Positions 5,745-7,633 of a DNA stretch of 7,633 nucleotides are shown here, piece after piece (position 1 is the stretch's first letter; the number at the start of each line of letters is the position of its first letter). Under the pieces are notes generated by a model. That model had not been told where the DNA came from and ran no database searches. It worked only from the letters and a program-made list of their open reading frames with translations. The stretch comes from Nostoc sp. GT001. Its GTDB lineage: Bacteria; Cyanobacteriota; Cyanobacteriia; Cyanobacteriales; Nostocaceae. A program made the translations under genes and the position numbers. The stretch covers positions 2,787,452-2,795,084 of the forward strand of contig NZ_JAUDRJ010000003.1 of the NCBI RefSeq assembly GCF_030382115.1, written 5' to 3'.

Positions 5745-6401
5745 TCAGCACTGCTGAAATAGCTCCTTAAAGCTTTTTGAGGCTGCTTCAGGTTTGGCAA
5801 TAATTTCGACAATTTTATTGCGTGCATCTGCTTCAAAAAGCGCTTCAACAGCAACTTGGGCGACTTTCTGCCTGGGGATACTACCATCAAACAGTGTATC
5901 TGCACTCTGCATCACTATGCGGTCGGAGTTGTCTTCATTCTTCAACCCACCAGGCCGGACAATTGTATAAGTAAGACCGCTTTTCTGAATATACTCTTCA
6001 GCTTGTTTTTTCCACAACAAAATTAGCCAAAACAAGTTTAGCGGATGGAAAAGTTGGGAAGTACACAAAGAAGAAACTAAGATCAGATGTTCAATTCCCT
6101 TTGCCTTAGCAGCATCTACTAAATTTTTAGTCCCTTCAAAATCCACTTTATAGGGGCCAGTGGGGTCAAAGCTAGGTTTTGCCCCAGTCGCAACCAACAG
6201 AATTGTGCTATCTCCCAACGCAGTAGTTAAACTTTCTGGTTGCAATACGTCACCTACTACTAATTCAGCTTCAGGAGACAGAATAGCTCTAGCTTTCTCT
6301 ATATCCCGCACCAAAGCTCGGACGGGAATATTCCGCGCTATCAATTCTTGTACAATTCGGCGACCTGTTTCACCTGTTGCCCCTGCTACAAATGCTTTCA
6401 T
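5745..6401 (-). CDS. Atypical short-chain dehydrogenase, NAD(P)H-binding (NmrA-like)
   Basis: A 218-residue Rossmann-fold protein of the atypical SDR group. The N terminus MKAFVAGATGETGRR carries the dinucleotide motif GATGETG (7-13). Arg32 after the second strand (ALVRD) suggests a preference for NADP. GDV (50-52), the LVATGA strand (69-74), LILVSSL (106-112) and GLTYTIVRPGGL (142-153) are standard for this family. The Lys in WKKQAEEY (130-137) is kept, but the classical active-site Tyr four residues before it is replaced by hydrophobic residues (LILLWKK). The protein may therefore bind the cofactor in a structural or regulatory role and not be an ordinary dehydrogenase. It resembles the single-domain SDRs shared by cyanobacteria and chloroplasts. 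The ATG complement at 6399-6401 has AGGA about 11 bases upstream. It is transcribed toward the polysaccharide cluster and away from the DUF1997 gene; substrate unknown. Confidence 0.85.
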   Translation of the reverse strand: MKAFVAGATGETGRRIVQELIARNIPVRALVRDIEKARAILSPEAELVVGDVLQPESLTTALGDSTILLVATGAKPSFDPTGPYKVDFEGTKNLVDAAKAKGIEHLILVSSLCTSQLFHPLNLFWLILLWKKQAEEYIQKSGLTYTIVRPGGLKNEDNSDRIVMQSADTLFDGSIPRQKVAQVAVEALFEADARNKIVEIIAKPEAASKSFKELFQQC

Positions 6402-6579
6402 AATAAATGCTATCCTGGGAAACTATTGTGTGCCTGTTTAGTTCTTTATTTTAGTAATTCTATGGAGTCGCTCGCAGATTAATGAGGTTTCGGTCAAAAT
6501 GGGATCTGAATGCGAAATGACCCAGGTATATGGGGAATCATTAATATAGACCAACGCCAAAATATACAGTAATGCATTT
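6402..6579. promoter_or_regulatory. Divergent intergenic region holding promoters for the SDR and DUF1997 genes
   Basis: This 178-base gap separates two divergently oriented genes, so it must contain both start regions unless either is very distant. AT-rich stretches on the DUF1997 side (TTAATATAGA at 6541-6550, AATATACAGT at 6561-6570) could contain a -10 element, but no matching -35 box is convincing. TATCCTGGG at 6411-6419 and CCCAGGTATA at 6521-6530 form a loose inverted repeat about 100 bases apart, which I would not call an operator. No small open frame with a ribosome binding site was seen. Confidence 0.4.
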
Positions 6580-7251
6580 ATGCTTTCAAGAAAAGGCGAA
6601 TATAAATCCTGGGAAATAACAGAAGCAGTTTTACCTGTAGCGTCCAGCCAAGAAGCCGAGGACACATTAACAGAACCAAATGTAGCGACGCTCACAAAAT
6701 TTTACGGTCGTTATCAAGATTGTATGGAAATGGGTGCCCCAGTAGAGAAGGTTGCTGAGTATCTCAATTCTCACTCCTCATGGTTTTCGCGCTGTGCTGA
6801 ACCCATGAAGGTACAATCACTTGGGGAAAATGGCTATGCTTTAACAATTGGTCGTTTTGGTTCTTTCGGTTATGAAGTAGAACCAAAAATAGGTTTGGAA
6901 TTGTTGCCTCCAGAGGAGGGTATTTACCGCATCCGTACAATCCCCATTCCTGACTACCAGCCGCCCGGTTATGACGTAGATTATCGGGCATCTCTACAGT
7001 TAATTGGTAACGATGCTTGCAGTACTATTGGCGAAGTTACAAAAGTTGAATGGGAATTGGATTTGATAGTTTATCTTCACTTTCCCCGATTTATTCAGCG
7101 ATTACCCAAGTCTATAATTCAATCTACAGGCGATCGCTTACTTAATCAAATTGTCCGCCAAGTCTCCCGCCGCTTAACTCGCAAAGTTCAGGAAGATTTT
7201 CATAAATCTTTAGAAATACCATTTCCTGCTAATTTTAAGCAAAAGCGTTGA
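6580..7251 (+). CDS. DUF1997 family protein, function unknown
   Basis: A 223-residue soluble protein without signal peptide or membrane helix. After a poorly conserved N terminus of about 38 residues, it shows the conserved cyanobacterial DUF1997 blocks: FYGRYQDCMEM (41-51), WFSRCAEPMKV (68-78), LGENGYALTIGRFGSFGYEV (81-100), IPIPDYQPPGYDVDY (121-135), and a C-terminal amphipathic helix region from about 170 to 210 (LPKSII...QIVRQVSRRLTRKVQEDF). The layout of curved strands followed by a long C-terminal helix is reminiscent of the START/SRPBCC lipid- or ligand-binding fold, but that is inference. The ATG at 6580 is the first start after an in-frame stop at 6547-6549; no Shine-Dalgarno site is evident. 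The family occurs across cyanobacteria and in plants and has no established role that I can name. It is flanked by a divergent SDR gene and a convergent DUF4079 gene, so it is probably monocistronic. Confidence 0.85.
   Translation: MLSRKGEYKSWEITEAVLPVASSQEAEDTLTEPNVATLTKFYGRYQDCMEMGAPVEKVAEYLNSHSSWFSRCAEPMKVQSLGENGYALTIGRFGSFGYEVEPKIGLELLPPEEGIYRIRTIPIPDYQPPGYDVDYRASLQLIGNDACSTIGEVTKVEWELDLIVYLHFPRFIQRLPKSIIQSTGDRLLNQIVRQVSRRLTRKVQEDFHKSLEIPFPANFKQKR
7130..7137. repeat. HIP1 octamer GCGATCGC
   Basis: Exact copy within the DUF1997 gene, in the codons for GDRL (184-187). Confidence 0.9.
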
Positions 7252-7258
7252 GTCAATA

Positions 7259-7290
7259 GTCAGTTAACAGTTATTAGCCTGTTAACTGAC
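7259..7290. terminator. Perfect inverted repeat between convergent genes, likely bidirectional terminator
   Basis: GTCAGTTAACAG (7259-7270) and CTGTTAACTGAC (7279-7290) are exact reverse complements around an 8-base loop. The stem starts 7 bases after the DUF1997 stop and lies 13 bases from the end of the convergent DUF4079 gene, the expected place for a shared terminator. There is no long T-run on either strand. The GTTAAC-rich sequence also resembles the short palindromic or heptamer-repeat elements common in Nostocales intergenic regions, so it could be a dispersed repeat serving as terminator. Confidence 0.55.
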
Positions 7291-7303
7291 AATAACTTAC
7301 AGA

Positions 7304-7633
7304 CTATGCTTTAGTGAGAATTCTTTGGACAATTTGCACCCCAGTAACAGCCTGCCAAGCAAAAAGTCCCAAAAGCGTGAAATTTATTAAAATATGGGTT
7401 GCACGCGCCCAATTTGCCCCTTTCTGCATATAAGGGGATAAAGCAGCAGAAAATGCTATTAGACTTGTCATACCCAATCCTGCTAACAGGTGAGGCTGCA
7501 CAAATAACTTACCATTATTGATATAAGTGACGGCCATCCCACCGATCGTACCTGCCACCATCAAAGCTAGGAGTATAGATCCGATTTGGTAGTGTCTGAC
7601 GTTATATCTACCTTTAATCAATTCTTTTTTTCT
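7304..7633 (-). CDS. DUF4079 family membrane protein, N terminus outside window
   Basis: The frame is open from the stop at 7304 to the right edge, giving 109 visible residues on the complementary strand. A TTG at 7619-7621 could be read as a start, but the frame continues through it (RKKE before LIKGRY) and DUF4079 proteins are usually about 150 residues, so roughly 40 N-terminal residues and one membrane helix are probably missing. The visible part has three membrane segments: IGSILLALMVAGTIGGMAV, HLLAGLGMTSLIAFSAAL and HILINFTLLGLFAWQAVTG. The conserved WARATH segment precedes the last. Histidines sit at the head of each segment (RHYQIG, QPHLLAG, ATHILIN). The family is typical of cyanobacteria and plastid-bearing organisms and has no settled function; the His pattern invites comparison with b-type cytochromes, which is inference. 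It is convergent with DUF1997 and separated from it by a perfect inverted repeat. Confidence 0.75.
   Translation of the reverse strand, partial: RKKELIKGRYNVRHYQIGSILLALMVAGTIGGMAVTYINNGKLFVQPHLLAGLGMTSLIAFSAALSPYMQKGANWARATHILINFTLLGLFAWQAVTGVQIVQRILTKA

Noticed and set aside
5711..5905. 64-codon - strand open frame overlapping the 3' end of the SDR gene, considered as a frameshifted C terminus
   Set aside because: The SDR frame already ends with the expected family-like C terminus (SFKELF) at normal length, so no frameshift is needed.
6160..6441. 93-codon open frame on the + strand opposite the SDR gene
   Set aside because: It lies almost wholly antisense to a well-supported Rossmann-fold gene, and its product has no recognisable motif.
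6411..6530. TATCCTGGG and CCCAGGTATA inverted pair as an operator
   Set aside because: The arms are 100 bases apart and match imperfectly outside six bases.
6438..6695. 85-codon - strand open frame in the divergent gap
   Set aside because: It overlaps the start of the DUF1997 gene on the other strand, has no start signal and has no recognisable features.

Overview
The window looks like chromosomal DNA of a filamentous, heterocyst-type cyanobacterium (Nostocales: Nostoc, Anabaena or relatives). The reasons are four copies of the cyanobacterial HIP1 octamer GCGATCGC, AT-rich genes with weak Shine-Dalgarno sites, and protein families that are almost confined to cyanobacteria (Hps-type pseudopilins and glycosyltransferases, DUF1997, DUF4079). 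All family assignments were made by eye from the translated sequence, with no database search.

Positions 1-4919 (+ strand) form the middle and end of a hormogonium polysaccharide (hps) locus, the cluster that makes and exports the slime polysaccharide used with type IV pili for gliding. In order: the 3' end of an hpsC-like pseudopilin gene cut by the window edge, an hpsD-like GspH/FimT pseudopilin, three family-2 glycosyltransferases (hpsE, hpsF and hpsG like), and a second GspH/FimT pseudopilin (hpsH like). The first two glycosyltransferases are clear tandem paralogues, and the second and third are separated by a single base. A 188-base gap between hpsD and the likely hpsE start holds a strong hairpin followed by a possible promoter, so the pseudopilin and glycosyltransferase parts may be expressed as separate transcripts.

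Positions 4950-5603 (+), 30 bases after the last pseudopilin, encode a DUF2064/TIGR04282 glycosyltransferase. This family is usually annotated as arsenosugar biosynthesis, but its position makes a link with the polysaccharide operon possible.

The rest is housekeeping-like. A convergent 141-base gap leads to an atypical short-chain dehydrogenase (5745-6401, - strand). A 178-base divergent intergenic region then separates it from a DUF1997 protein (6580-7251, +). A perfect 12-bp inverted repeat lies between DUF1997 and a convergent DUF4079 membrane protein (7304 to the right edge, - strand, N terminus missing).

I see no mobile element, CRISPR array, tRNA or rRNA. The least explained parts are the hairpin between the pseudopilin and glycosyltransferase genes, the shared C-terminal cysteine signature of the two GspH-like pseudopilins, and the DUF2064 gene at the end of the cluster.
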